From contig CAZAMP010000021.1 of the NCBI GenBank assembly GCA_964486455.1, positions 8,360 through 72,359 on the forward strand: a stretch of DNA of 64,000 nt, written 5' to 3'. Below are positions 45,439 to 54,549 of the stretch, piece by piece; position 1 is the first letter of the stretch, and every line of letters starts with the position of its first letter. Position numbers and translations under genes: made by a program. The notes beneath the pieces were generated by a model, which worked only from the letters and a program-made list of their open reading frames with translations, was not told the DNA's origin and searched no databases. This DNA comes from CAZAMP01 sp964486455 (GTDB lineage: Bacteria; Eisenbacteria; RBG-16-71-46; CAZAMP01).

Positions 45439-47603
45439 TCGTGCGCGCGGCCACGCGCCGGGTCGCCATCATTGGGAACCCCAATACGGGCAAGACCTCC
45501 GTCTTCAACGCACTGACGGGTCTTTCACAGCGCGTCGGCAATTACCCCGGGGTCACCGTCGAGAAGAAGACCGGCGCGATGACCCGGGACATCAGCCTGA
45601 TCGATCTTCCCGGCACGTACAGCCTCGCCGCTCACAGTCCGGACGAGTTGGTCGCCGTACGCGTGCTGTTGGGTGAGCAACAAGACGAACCCCGCCCCGA
45701 TCTCGTCGTCGTCATCGCCGACGCATCCAGCCTTCGGCGCAGTCTCTATCTCGTCACTCAGGTCATGGAAGTCGGGCTTCCGGCCATCGTCGCGCTCAAC
45801 ATGATGGATGTCGCGCGCCGGGGCGGTGTCGAGATCGATCACGAAGCGCTTTCCAGAGAGCTCGGTGTTCCCATCATCCCGACCATCGCGAACCGAAGAG
45901 AGACGACGACCGCGCTCCGACGGGCGATCGAGGAACATCTCGATTCGCCCACGTCCCAGCCGGCATGGGAGTGGGCGGAGTCGATCACGCAAGAGGTCTC
46001 CAAGCTCAGCGGGCAATTCGAAGAAGAGCCGTTTTTCCTCACGCGCGCGCTGATCGACGAAGGAGGGGCTGCCGAGACGGAACTGATTTCCAGATCATCG
46101 GGCGAGGCTGCCGCGGCGCTGACCGAAGCGCGCTCGCGAATCAGAGAGGGTGGCTCGTCGCCGGCCGCGCTCGAGGCTCGCATGCGCTACACGTGGATCC
46201 AGAACGCGACGGCGGCCTGCGTGAAGACGCACGACGTGGGCCCGTCGGTGACGGATCGACTCGACGCCGTGCTCACGCACCGCGTGATAGGGAGCCTGGT
46301 CTTCGTCATCGTCATGGGGGCCGCCTTCATTACCGTCTTCCAGTGGGCGGGGCCGTTCATGGACATGATCTCCGGCTTCTTCGACACGCTTGGCGTTTGG
46401 ATCACGCATGCACTTGCGGGAACACCGCTCGCGGGGGGCGCCCTCGAGAGCCTGCTCGTCGATGGCGTGGTCGCGGGAGTGGGGGCCGTCCTGGTTTTCC
46501 TGCCGCAGATCGTCCTCCTCTTTCTGTTCATCGCGGTCTTGGAAGACTGCGGCTACATGGCCCGTACGGCATTTCTCATGGACCGCTTGCTCCGCTTCAG
46601 CGGGCTCAGCGGACACAGCTTCATCCCCATGTTGAGTTCATTCGCCTGCGCGGTTCCCGGAGTCATGGCCGCGCGTGTGATCCGAAACCCGCGCGATCGC
46701 CTGGCGACGATTGTCGTCGCGCCACTACTGAGCTGCTCCGCGCGGATTCCCGTCTACACCATCATGATAGCGGCGTTTATTCCGGCATCGATGGTTGCTG
46801 GGTTTCTGCCGCTTCAGGGGCTTGTGTTCGTCGCGATGTACCTCATCGGCGTTCTCGTAGCCGCGCTGGTGGCGTTCATTCTCAAGCGCACTCTGCTCAA
46901 GGGCCCCACGCCGACATTCATCATGGAGATGCCGAGCTACAAGCTGCCCTCGTCGCGAACGGTTTTGATGCGCGTATTCGAGCGCGCCCGAGCGTTCGTA
47001 GTCCAGGCCGGGACGATCATCTTCGTCATGTCGATTGTCGTGTGGGCGCTGGGCTATTTCCCTCGATCGTCCGCCGTCTCCGAGGACGCTGCCGCGGAGC
47101 GTGAAGTCGCCGAGGCCACGCTCGCGGGTGACGAGCGGGACGAGCGCTTGGACGAAATCGATCGCTCGATGGCGGGAGTACATCTGCGCCAGAGCTTTCT
47201 GGGGCGGATGGGGCGCGCCGTCGAACCGATCGTCCGGCCGCTGGGATGGGATTGGAAGATCGGGATGGCGGTGATCGCCTCGTTCCCGGCACGGGAGGTG
47301 ATCGTATCGACACTGGGTGTCATCTACGATCTCGGTGATGAGGGCAGTGAAGACCAGCAGCTCCTCACGGAGAAGCTGCGCGGTGCGCGATGGCCGAATG
47401 GGGAACGCGTCTTCTCGTTCCCGGTCGGGGTTTCCATCATGATCTTCTTCGCGCTCTGCTGTCAGTGCGCGGCCACGCTCGCCACGATCCGCCGCGAGAC
47501 GAACTCCTGGCGCTGGCCGATCTTCACGTTCTCCTACATGACCGGGCTGGCCTACCTGGGCGCCCTCGTCGCCCATCAGCTCCTGCGCGCTGCGCTGTCC
47601 TGA
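45435..47603 (+). CDS. feoB: FeoB, ferrous iron transport GTPase
   Basis: 722 residues, full length: G1 GNPNTGKTS, G2 GNYPGVTVE, G3 DLPGTYSL, G4 NMMD, a helical GDI region, then the membrane part with MLSSFACAVPGV and PLLSCSARIPVY (conserved Cys motifs of Gate repeats) and ASFPAREVIVSTLG near the end. It imports Fe2+ across the inner membrane. It is the second FeoB in the window and, unlike the one at 29978-32237, is not split. Translationally coupled to feoA. Confidence 0.93.
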   Translation: MIVRAATRRVAIIGNPNTGKTSVFNALTGLSQRVGNYPGVTVEKKTGAMTRDISLIDLPGTYSLAAHSPDELVAVRVLLGEQQDEPRPDLVVVIADASSLRRSLYLVTQVMEVGLPAIVALNMMDVARRGGVEIDHEALSRELGVPIIPTIANRRETTTALRRAIEEHLDSPTSQPAWEWAESITQEVSKLSGQFEEEPFFLTRALIDEGGAAETELISRSSGEAAAALTEARSRIREGGSSPAALEARMRYTWIQNATAACVKTHDVGPSVTDRLDAVLTHRVIGSLVFVIVMGAAFITVFQWAGPFMDMISGFFDTLGVWITHALAGTPLAGGALESLLVDGVVAGVGAVLVFLPQIVLLFLFIAVLEDCGYMARTAFLMDRLLRFSGLSGHSFIPMLSSFACAVPGVMAARVIRNPRDRLATIVVAPLLSCSARIPVYTIMIAAFIPASMVAGFLPLQGLVFVAMYLIGVLVAALVAFILKRTLLKGPTPTFIMEMPSYKLPSSRTVLMRVFERARAFVVQAGTIIFVMSIVVWALGYFPRSSAVSEDAAAEREVAEATLAGDERDERLDEIDRSMAGVHLRQSFLGRMGRAVEPIVRPLGWDWKIGMAVIASFPAREVIVSTLGVIYDLGDEGSEDQQLLTEKLRGARWPNGERVFSFPVGVSIMIFFALCCQCAATLATIRRETNSWRWPIFTFSYMTGLAYLGALVAHQLLRAALS

Positions 47604-47724
47604 CCCGACTCTCGGCGGTGCAGCTTAAGACTCCAACGGCTCGGTATGATCTCGGTAGATTCCAATTGTTTGCAAATAGGGCGGTTACGCTGAAAGGGGA
47701 AGAGCTTCGGTCTGATTTAATTAA

Positions 47725-47740
47725 GCAAGTTATTACTTGC
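47725..47740 (+). terminator. Weak hairpin terminator after feoB
   Basis: GCAAGT-tatt-ACTTGC forms a six-base-pair stem followed by CTTTTGTCTT, within the AT-rich 194-base gap between feoB and the nitrilase. Suitable as a weak intrinsic terminator. Confidence 0.5.
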
Positions 47741-47797
47741 CTTTTGTCTTCGAGGCGGCTATCCTCGTTTGAAAGACTGAGATGTGAAAGGTAGAAA

Positions 47798-48823
47798 ATG
47801 AGCCGAAACGCTGGGACGTTCACAATCGGCGCCATTCAGGCGACGCCGGTCTACATGGACCTGAACGCGACGATCGAAAAGGCGTGCGCCCTCATCGCCG
47901 ACGCCGGGCGCAAGGGACTCAGTCTGGCCGTCTTCCCGGAGGCATTCGTACCGGGATACCCGCTCTGGGTCTGGTTCATTCCGCCGGGACACACGCACCC
48001 GCTCCGCGAGGCATACGCCGCACTGCACGCTAACTCCGTGTCTGTCCCCGGCCCCGAGACCGCACGCCTCTCCGCGGCCGCGCGCGCGGCGGGCCTCACC
48101 GTCGCGATCGGGATCAACGAGCGAAACAGCGAGGCGAGCAATTCCACGCTCTACAACACGCTGCTCTACATCGGACCGGACGGAACGATACTGGGCAAGC
48201 ACCGGAAGCTGATCCCGACCGGCGGCGAGCGTCTGGTCTGGGGGCTCGGCGATGGCAGCGATCTGGAGGTCTACGACCTTCCGTTCGGGCGGGTGGGCGG
48301 ACTTCTCTGCTGGGAGAACTACATGCCACTCGCGCGCTACGCTCTCTCTGCGTGGGGGGCGCAGATCCATGTCGCTCCAACCTGGGATCGGGGAGAACCG
48401 TGGCTGTCGACCATGCGGCACGTCGCGAAAGAAGGGCGAACGTTCGTCGTGGGGTGCTGTTCGGCCATGCGAAAGGATGACATCCCCGATGAGCTGTCGT
48501 TCAAGGATGCGTACCTGGCAGGTGTCGCGGGATGGATCAATCCGGGTGAAAGCGTCATCGTCGATCCGGACGGCAAGGTCGTTGCCGGCCCGGCGCAGGA
48601 AGAGGAGACCCTCCTCACGGCGCAGGTGCGTCCGGAGCAGTTGACGGGTCCGCGTTGGCAACTCGACACCGGGGGCCACTACGCGAGGCCGGACGTCTTC
48701 CGGCTCACGGTCGACCGCACTCCCAAACCATTCATGACCGTCATCGATGAACCACAGGAGGCCTCGAACGGCGACGACGCGCCCGCCGAGTCCCCGCGGA
48801 CTGGGATGTCCCAGTCGTCGTAG
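47798..48823 (+). CDS. Nitrilase
   Basis: 341 residues of the true nitrilase branch. The triad is E48 (AVFPEAFVPGYP), K137 (KHRKLIPTGGER) and C171 (GGLLCWENYMPLAR); CWENYMPL is diagnostic of nitrilases hydrolysing R-CN to acid and ammonia. The C-terminal ~35 residues are low-complexity. It has no resemblance beyond the superfamily to the amidase at 17639. The next gene, a bacilliredoxin, starts 12 bases downstream. The nitrile substrate is unknown. Confidence 0.9.
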   Translation: MSRNAGTFTIGAIQATPVYMDLNATIEKACALIADAGRKGLSLAVFPEAFVPGYPLWVWFIPPGHTHPLREAYAALHANSVSVPGPETARLSAAARAAGLTVAIGINERNSEASNSTLYNTLLYIGPDGTILGKHRKLIPTGGERLVWGLGDGSDLEVYDLPFGRVGGLLCWENYMPLARYALSAWGAQIHVAPTWDRGEPWLSTMRHVAKEGRTFVVGCCSAMRKDDIPDELSFKDAYLAGVAGWINPGESVIVDPDGKVVAGPAQEEETLLTAQVRPEQLTGPRWQLDTGGHYARPDVFRLTVDRTPKPFMTVIDEPQEASNGDDAPAESPRTGMSQSS

Positions 48824-48835
48824 AGGAGGAGAGCC

Positions 48836-49270
48836 TTGCGTTACGACCCCAAACTCGTCCAGCCGATGCGCGACGAGTTGACCCGAATCGGCATCACGGA
48901 ACTCACCACGCCTGAAGAGGTCGACACATTCATGTCTCTGAAAGACGGGACGACGCTCATCGTGGTCAATTCGGTCTGCGGATGCGCGGCAGGGATGGCC
49001 CGCCCGGGCGTCACGCAGGCGCTCCAGCACGAGAAGCGCCCGCACCGCGTGGCCACCGTATTCGCCGGCCAGGACGGCCCGGCGACCGAGCGCGCCCGGA
49101 GCTTCTTCGCGGAATACCCGCCGAGCAGCCCGTCGTTCGCCCTCTTCAAGGACGGATCGTTGGCGCATTTCATTCCGCGCCATGCGATCGAGGGACGCGA
49201 TCCGCGTGAAGTCGCGGCCGAGCTGACGACGGCGTTCGAGCTTCACTGCCAAAGCTCGTCGACCGCCTAG
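48836..49270 (+). CDS. BrxA/BrxB-family bacilliredoxin
   Basis: 144 residues with the active site C48-G-C50 in NSVCGCAAGMARPG, followed by a thioredoxin-like fold (VFAGQDGPATERARSFF). In Bacillus, bacilliredoxins remove bacillithiol from proteins after oxidative stress; family members also occur outside bacillithiol producers. TTG start 48836 follows GAGGAGGAGAG. It might serve the thiol made by the GCS2-like protein, which is speculation. Confidence 0.88.
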   Translation: MRYDPKLVQPMRDELTRIGITELTTPEEVDTFMSLKDGTTLIVVNSVCGCAAGMARPGVTQALQHEKRPHRVATVFAGQDGPATERARSFFAEYPPSSPSFALFKDGSLAHFIPRHAIEGRDPREVAAELTTAFELHCQSSSTA

Positions 49271-49274
49271 CGCC

Positions 49275-49427
49275 ATGGGGACGTTTCATGACGACCGGGG
49301 CCCTCTCCACGGGATCACCGTCGTGGTCGACACGAAAGGCCCCCAGGTGTACGTCGGTCGCTGCGATACCTATGACGCCCGCTGGATCGTGCTGAATGAC
49401 GCGGACGAGATCGCGTCGGTGGAATAG
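49275..49427 (+). CDS. Small conserved hypothetical protein (50 residues)
   Basis: ATG to TAG gives 50 residues beginning MGTFHDDRGPLHGITVVVDT, then VYVGRCDTYDARWIVLNDAD, a compact beta-rich sequence with good codon structure in a gap between two real genes. The composition is that of a folded protein, and I recall similar short proteins in environmental genomes. It starts 5 bases after the bacilliredoxin stop and is probably in that operon. Function unknown. Confidence 0.6.
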   Translation: MGTFHDDRGPLHGITVVVDTKGPQVYVGRCDTYDARWIVLNDADEIASVE

Positions 49428-49529
49428 CTCGGCGATCTGCTTCGCTGACAACCCGGACAACCCCACACTGGTCAGCCGGCCTCTCCGGTGCTTTAATGGT
49501 GGGCCTCGTTATTTCAAGGAGACACCATC

Positions 49530-51467
49530 ATGGCACTGGAGCGTCCCGATCGTTTCTACATCACGACACCGATCTACTACGTCAACGATGTGCCTCACAT
49601 CGGGCACACCTACACGACGCTTCTGGCCGACGTCCTAGCGCGGTACCACCGTTTGCTGGGGGTGCCCACCCACTTCCTGACCGGCACGGACGAGCACGGG
49701 CAGAAGGTCTACGACGCCGCGACGAAAGAGGGGATCACGGCGCAGGCTCAATGCGATCGCACCGTCGTCCGATACCAGGACCTGTGGAAACGGTTGGGCA
49801 TGACGAACGACGACTTCATCCGGACGACCGAGGATCGTCACAAAGCCGTCGTCACCGCTATCCTCGAAGATCTCTACGCGAGGGACGAGATCTATCGGGG
49901 CGAGTACGAGGGCTGGTATTGCGTTCGCGAGGAGAGGTTCTTCACGGAGAAGGAACTCGTCGACGGCAAGAGCCCCGACGGCAATCCGGTCGAGAAGATC
50001 GTCGAGCCCAACTACTTCTTCCGGATGAGCGCGTATCAGGAGTGGCTCATCGAGACGATCAAGAGCAACCCGGGGTTCATCCAGCCGGATTTTCGTCGAA
50101 ACGAGACGCTCGGTTTTCTTCAGAAGCCGCTCGGTGATCTCTGCATCTCGCGTCCCAAGTCACGGCTGCCTTGGGGGATCGAGCTGCCCTGGGACAGAGA
50201 CTTCGTTTGCTACGTGTGGTTCGACGCTCTCGTGAACTACATAAGCGCCGTCGGCTATTCGCGCGATCCAGAAACCTTCGACACGTGGTGGCCGGCGTCG
50301 ATCCATCTGATCGGCAAGGACATCCTCACGACCCACACGGTGTACTGGCCCACCATGCTTCACGCGATCGGTCTGGAGGTTCCGCGGACGATTTTCGCCC
50401 ACGGGTGGTGGCTCACCGGCGGTGCCAAGATGTCGAAGTCACTGGGAAACGTCACGGACCCCATGGAGATGGCGGAGCGGCACGGCGTGGATGCGCTGCG
50501 CTACTTCCTCATGGCGGAGATGACGCTCGGCCAGGACGCGACGTTCACCGAGGACGCGTTCGTTGTTCGCTACAACGCCGACCTCGCCAACGATCTGGGC
50601 AACCTGGTGAGCCGCGTCCTTCGGATGATCGAGCGCAACCTGGATGGGCGCATTCCCGAACCCGTGGACTCTCTCGATGGGGAAGAGGAGGCCGCGCTGC
50701 GAGAAGCCTGTCGCACGGCCGTCGAAGCAATGGAGTCCCATCTCGTATCGATGAGCCTCGACCGGGGAATCGCAAAGGTGATCGACGCGGTTCGCGCGGC
50801 GAATCGCTATTTCGATCGCTTGGCGCCGTGGACCCTGGCGAAGGCCGGGAAGACCGAAGCGCTCCGCCATGTCATCTACACGAGCGCGGAGGCTCTCCGG
50901 ATCATCTCGGGTCTTCTCACCCCCGTTATCCCCGAAAAGATGGCCCGGCTCCGGCGTTCGCTCGGACTCGTCGAGGCCGAGATCGAGCCGCGCCTGTCGG
51001 CGCTCAAGACCTGGGGAGAGCTGGAGGCCGGCCGTCCGATCGGTGAGTTCGACGCTCTGTTCCCCCGGATCGTACGTCCCAAGGAGGCAAGCATGCCGCC
51101 CGAGAGCGAAGCCCCTTCTCCGAAGAAGAAGGCCGACGCCACCGAGCTTCTGGACTTCAGCGAGTTCGCGAAGCTGAAGCTTCGGGTCGCCACCGTGGTC
51201 GAGGCCGAGCGCGTCGAGAACGCCGATCGGTTGCTCAAGCTCATCGTCGATCTCGGCGATCAGAGACGACAGATCGTGGCCGGGATCGCTTCCACCTACT
51301 CTCCGGATGAGATTGTGGGGAAGTCTGTCGTTGTCGTGGCCAATTTGAAGCCCGCGAAAATTCGTGGTGTGGAATCGAACGGAATGTTGCTGGCCGCCTC
51401 GACACGAGACGAGGTCCGTGTGTTGGTGGTGGATGGGGAGCTTCCGCCCGGGACACGCGTGAGCTAG
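49530..51467 (+). CDS. metG: Methionyl-tRNA synthetase
   Basis: 645 residues. HIGH at 23-26 (VPHIGHTYTT) and KMSKS at 300-304 mark the class I catalytic core; the C-terminal ~105 residues (LDFSEFAKLKLRVATVVEAE to the end) are an EMAP/Trbp-like tRNA-binding domain. The zinc knuckle cysteines found in E. coli MetG are absent after GWYC, placing it in the zinc-free type. It charges tRNA-Met. ATG follows AAGGAGA with normal spacing. Length is normal for a MetG with the tRNA-binding domain. Confidence 0.95.
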   Translation: MALERPDRFYITTPIYYVNDVPHIGHTYTTLLADVLARYHRLLGVPTHFLTGTDEHGQKVYDAATKEGITAQAQCDRTVVRYQDLWKRLGMTNDDFIRTTEDRHKAVVTAILEDLYARDEIYRGEYEGWYCVREERFFTEKELVDGKSPDGNPVEKIVEPNYFFRMSAYQEWLIETIKSNPGFIQPDFRRNETLGFLQKPLGDLCISRPKSRLPWGIELPWDRDFVCYVWFDALVNYISAVGYSRDPETFDTWWPASIHLIGKDILTTHTVYWPTMLHAIGLEVPRTIFAHGWWLTGGAKMSKSLGNVTDPMEMAERHGVDALRYFLMAEMTLGQDATFTEDAFVVRYNADLANDLGNLVSRVLRMIERNLDGRIPEPVDSLDGEEEAALREACRTAVEAMESHLVSMSLDRGIAKVIDAVRAANRYFDRLAPWTLAKAGKTEALRHVIYTSAEALRIISGLLTPVIPEKMARLRRSLGLVEAEIEPRLSALKTWGELEAGRPIGEFDALFPRIVRPKEASMPPESEAPSPKKKADATELLDFSEFAKLKLRVATVVEAERVENADRLLKLIVDLGDQRRQIVAGIASTYSPDEIVGKSVVVVANLKPAKIRGVESNGMLLAASTRDEVRVLVVDGELPPGTRVS

Positions 51468-51538
51468 CCCGCATCCCGACCTGGTGAACAATGTGCGCTA
51501 GGACGGACTCGAGAGGGCTTCGTTCTGTGGCGGGACCG

Positions 51539-54181
51539 TCAGGACTTCTTCTTCTTACGCTTTTTGCGACGGGGTGGCTTGCCGTCCCGCTCCAGAATAC
51601 TGAGCGCCTGTTCCAGATTCAAATCATCCGCAGAGACACCCTTCGGCATCGATGCGTTCAGCGCGCCGTTCGTGAGATACGGGCCGTACGGGCCATCGCG
51701 GAGCTCGATTTCGCCGGATGAGCCGGAACCCTTGCCAAACTTCTTCAACACCTTCGGCTGGCGACGTGCGCCCCGACGCTGGCGGGGCTGCGCCAGAACC
51801 TCGAGCGCTTGCTCCAGACCGATCGTGAAAACGTCGTGCTCATCGCCCAGCGAGCGCGATTCGGAGCCGCACTTGACGTAGGGGCCGTATGGTCCCCGCG
51901 TCGCGATGATCTCGTCGCCGCTTTCGGGGTGCACGCCAAGAGTCCTCGGAAGCGACAAGAGACGCAGCGCATCCTCCAGCGTGACCGTTTCCTCGTGGAG
52001 GTCGGGCGTGAGCTTCGCGCGCTTCGGCTTCGGTGTCTTCTTGTCGGTTGGCGTATCACCAAGCTGCACGTATGCGCCATACCGACCGTGCGTCGCGTAG
52101 ATGGGCAGTCCCGTCTCGGGATCGTTGCCGACGACGCGCGGACCCTTGCGCTTCTTCTCGATCAGGGTGAGCGCCTCTTCGAGCGTCAGCTCCGCGGGAA
52201 CCGTCTCCTCGGGAAGCGCCGCCCTCGGCTGATCGCCTCCGTTGCCGTTTGCGACGCCGACCTGAACGTAGGGTCCGTAGCGTCCCACCTTCACGACGAC
52301 GGGATCACCGGACTCGGGATGACGTCCGATCTCGACGGCCGGGTAGTCGATCTGGGGCTCCTCGGCGGCGATCCGTTGCTCCAGCCCCGGATCGTCATCG
52401 CTTCCGCCGTGGTAGAAGTGGTTGAGGTGGTCCCGCCAATGCATATCACCACGCGCGATCTCGTCGAGATGCTCCTCCATCTCCGCGGTGAAGCGCGTAT
52501 CGACATAGTGTTCGAAGTGCGTCTCGAGGAGCTGCGTGACCGCCATGGCCGTGAACGTCGGAACGAGCGCGTTCTTCTGCTTGTTGATGTAGCCACGGGC
52601 CTGGATCGTCTCGATGATCGTGGCGTACGTGGACGGGCGGCCGATACCCTCGGCCTCGAGCTTCTTCACGAGACTGGCTTCCGTGTAGCGGGCCGGCGGG
52701 GTGGTCTCGTGCGATTTGGGCTCGATGCTCACGGGCTCGCAGCTTTGTCCAACCTCGAGCGCGGGCAGGGTGACCTCTTGATCGGCGAGCTCGGCGTTGG
52801 GGTCGTCGCTCCCCTCGACATACGCCCGGAGGTAGCCGGGGAAGCGGATCTGCTTGCCACGAGCGACGAAGACGGCCTTCTCGTCTTGACCGTCGAGCGG
52901 GGCCTCGATCTCGACAGCGGTTCGAATTACGTTCGCGTCGGTCATCTGGCTCGCGATCATCCGTTTCCAGATCAGCTCGTAGAGCCGGAGCGCGTCGCGG
53001 TCCAGCACCTTCTTCAGCGATTCCGGCGTGCGCGAGATTTCCGTCGGGCGGATGGCCTCGTGGGCTTCCTGCGCGTTGGCGGACTTCGTCTTGTATCGGC
53101 GTGGTCCCACGGAGTAGGAATCGCCGTAGAGGTCCTTGATCGCCCCTTGGGCATCCTCCAGAGCCTTCTCGGACAACGTCACCGAGTCCGTGCGCATATA
53201 TGTAATGACACCGACGCGATCTCCCTCGAGGTCGATGCCCTCATAGAGCTGTTGGGCGATCCGCATCGTGTGCCGGGCGCTGAAGCCCAGCTTGCGGTTG
53301 GCCTCCTGTTGGAGGGATGAGGTCGTGAACGGCGGGGCTGGTCGCTGGACGATCGGCTTTTCTTCGACGGAAACCACCGTCCACGGGCTTTCGAGCCGCG
53401 CGATCAGCGCGTTCATCTCGTCCGCCGTCCGGAGCCAGCGGGCCTCGGACGCGTCCCGAAGCTCACCCGTGGCGGCGTCGAAGTCTTGCCCGCCGGCGAG
53501 GCGGGCATCTCCCACGCGGATCATTTTTGCGGAGAAGCGGCTACCGTCCTTGTCCAGTTCGGCCTCGGCATCCCAGTAGGAAGCCGAACGAAACCTGCGC
53601 CGCTCGCGCTCTCGGATGACGCAGAGTCGTACCGCCACGCTTTGAACCCGGCCGGCCGAGAGCCCGGTTCTCACCTTGCGCCAGAGCAGCGGGGAGAGGA
53701 GGTACCCGAACAGACGATCGAGAATCCGACGGCTTTCCTGAGCGCGCACCAACCCCGTGTCGATATCGCGGGGGTTCTCCAATGCCTTGAGAATGGCGCT
53801 CTTGGTGATTTCATGAAATGCGATCCGTTGGACGGGCACCTTGGGCTTGAGGACCTGGACCACATGCCAGCTGATGCTCTCGCCTTCCCGGTCCTCGTCC
53901 GTGGCCAGGATCAGCGTGTCCGCATTCCTGATTGCTTCCTTCAGAAGCTTGACCTGCTTCTTCTTCCCCTTGGGGATGACGTAGATGGGCTCGAAATCGT
54001 CCTCGACGTTCACTCCGAGGCGGGCCCAGCTCTCACCCTTGACTCGAGCGGGGATGTCACCGGCCTTCTCGGGCAGATCACGGATGTGCCCGTAGCTGGC
54101 CTCGACAACAAACCCGGAGCCGAGGATGCGGGAGAGCGTGCGCGCTTTGGCCGGGGATTCGACGATTACGAGTGCTGCCAT
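51539..54181 (-). CDS. topA: DNA topoisomerase I (type IA)
   Basis: 880 residues. The TOPRIM domain starts VIVESPAKARTLSRIL with ATDEDREGE (acidic residues 95-97), and the catalytic tyrosine is Y328 in VGVITYMRTDSV. The C-terminal third has at least four topo-C repeats lacking zinc cysteines, each with a GRYGPYV/GPYGPYV core, and a lysine-rich end. It relaxes negative supercoils. ATG 54181 is preferred over the upstream ATG 54253, which would add 24 unconserved residues; it begins exactly at the conserved MAALVIVES. Confidence 0.95.
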   Translation of the reverse strand: MAALVIVESPAKARTLSRILGSGFVVEASYGHIRDLPEKAGDIPARVKGESWARLGVNVEDDFEPIYVIPKGKKKQVKLLKEAIRNADTLILATDEDREGESISWHVVQVLKPKVPVQRIAFHEITKSAILKALENPRDIDTGLVRAQESRRILDRLFGYLLSPLLWRKVRTGLSAGRVQSVAVRLCVIRERERRRFRSASYWDAEAELDKDGSRFSAKMIRVGDARLAGGQDFDAATGELRDASEARWLRTADEMNALIARLESPWTVVSVEEKPIVQRPAPPFTTSSLQQEANRKLGFSARHTMRIAQQLYEGIDLEGDRVGVITYMRTDSVTLSEKALEDAQGAIKDLYGDSYSVGPRRYKTKSANAQEAHEAIRPTEISRTPESLKKVLDRDALRLYELIWKRMIASQMTDANVIRTAVEIEAPLDGQDEKAVFVARGKQIRFPGYLRAYVEGSDDPNAELADQEVTLPALEVGQSCEPVSIEPKSHETTPPARYTEASLVKKLEAEGIGRPSTYATIIETIQARGYINKQKNALVPTFTAMAVTQLLETHFEHYVDTRFTAEMEEHLDEIARGDMHWRDHLNHFYHGGSDDDPGLEQRIAAEEPQIDYPAVEIGRHPESGDPVVVKVGRYGPYVQVGVANGNGGDQPRAALPEETVPAELTLEEALTLIEKKRKGPRVVGNDPETGLPIYATHGRYGAYVQLGDTPTDKKTPKPKRAKLTPDLHEETVTLEDALRLLSLPRTLGVHPESGDEIIATRGPYGPYVKCGSESRSLGDEHDVFTIGLEQALEVLAQPRQRRGARRQPKVLKKFGKGSGSSGEIELRDGPYGPYLTNGALNASMPKGVSADDLNLEQALSILERDGKPPRRKKRKKKKS

Positions 54182-54539
54182 CTCTACATCCTGAGTTCGG
54201 TTTCCATTCGTGGATCGGTTTGAGAAGCCTCCACGAAGCTCGCCATATACCACAAGTCTCCTGAAAGAGTCTCGGGAATTCGTACAAAAAACCTTAGGCC
54301 GTGGTCCGAGGAATGTGTCTGAGTGCCTCGAAGTCGTTTCCGTCCAAGATATTGCCCGATGGCATCGGAAAACCCCGCAATCTCAAGTGATTCCAGAGGA
54401 TGCGGGGGACGGACACACTCTTCGGACCACAACCCCAATGCCACCGGTCTGTCGGGTTTTCCGGCGGCTGCTCGGAGGAGTGAGTCATGTAAGTCCTTTC
54501 GATTGAACTAGTTGCGCCGGTCAGGGTCTTGGCGCGCGA
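54182..54539. other. Intergenic region upstream of topA
   Basis: 358 bases without a credible gene. It contains CCCCGCA (54373-54379) pairing with TGCGGGG (54401-54407), followed by GACGGACACAC, a sequence reminiscent of palindromic repeats associated with REP-associated tyrosine transposases. The downstream end holds the hairpin at 54531-54549. Confidence 0.4.
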
Positions 54540-54549
54540 TCAGCGCGCC
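54531..54549 (-). terminator. Hairpin overlapping the stop codon of the M48 protease gene
   Basis: GGCGCGC-gatca-GCGCGCC forms a perfect seven-base-pair stem with the TGA stop inside the loop region. No T run follows on the minus strand. It could terminate transcription or protect the 3' end. Confidence 0.4.

Noticed and set aside
51809..53320. Long plus-strand open frame opposite topA
   Set aside because: Antisense shadow of a fully recognisable topoisomerase.
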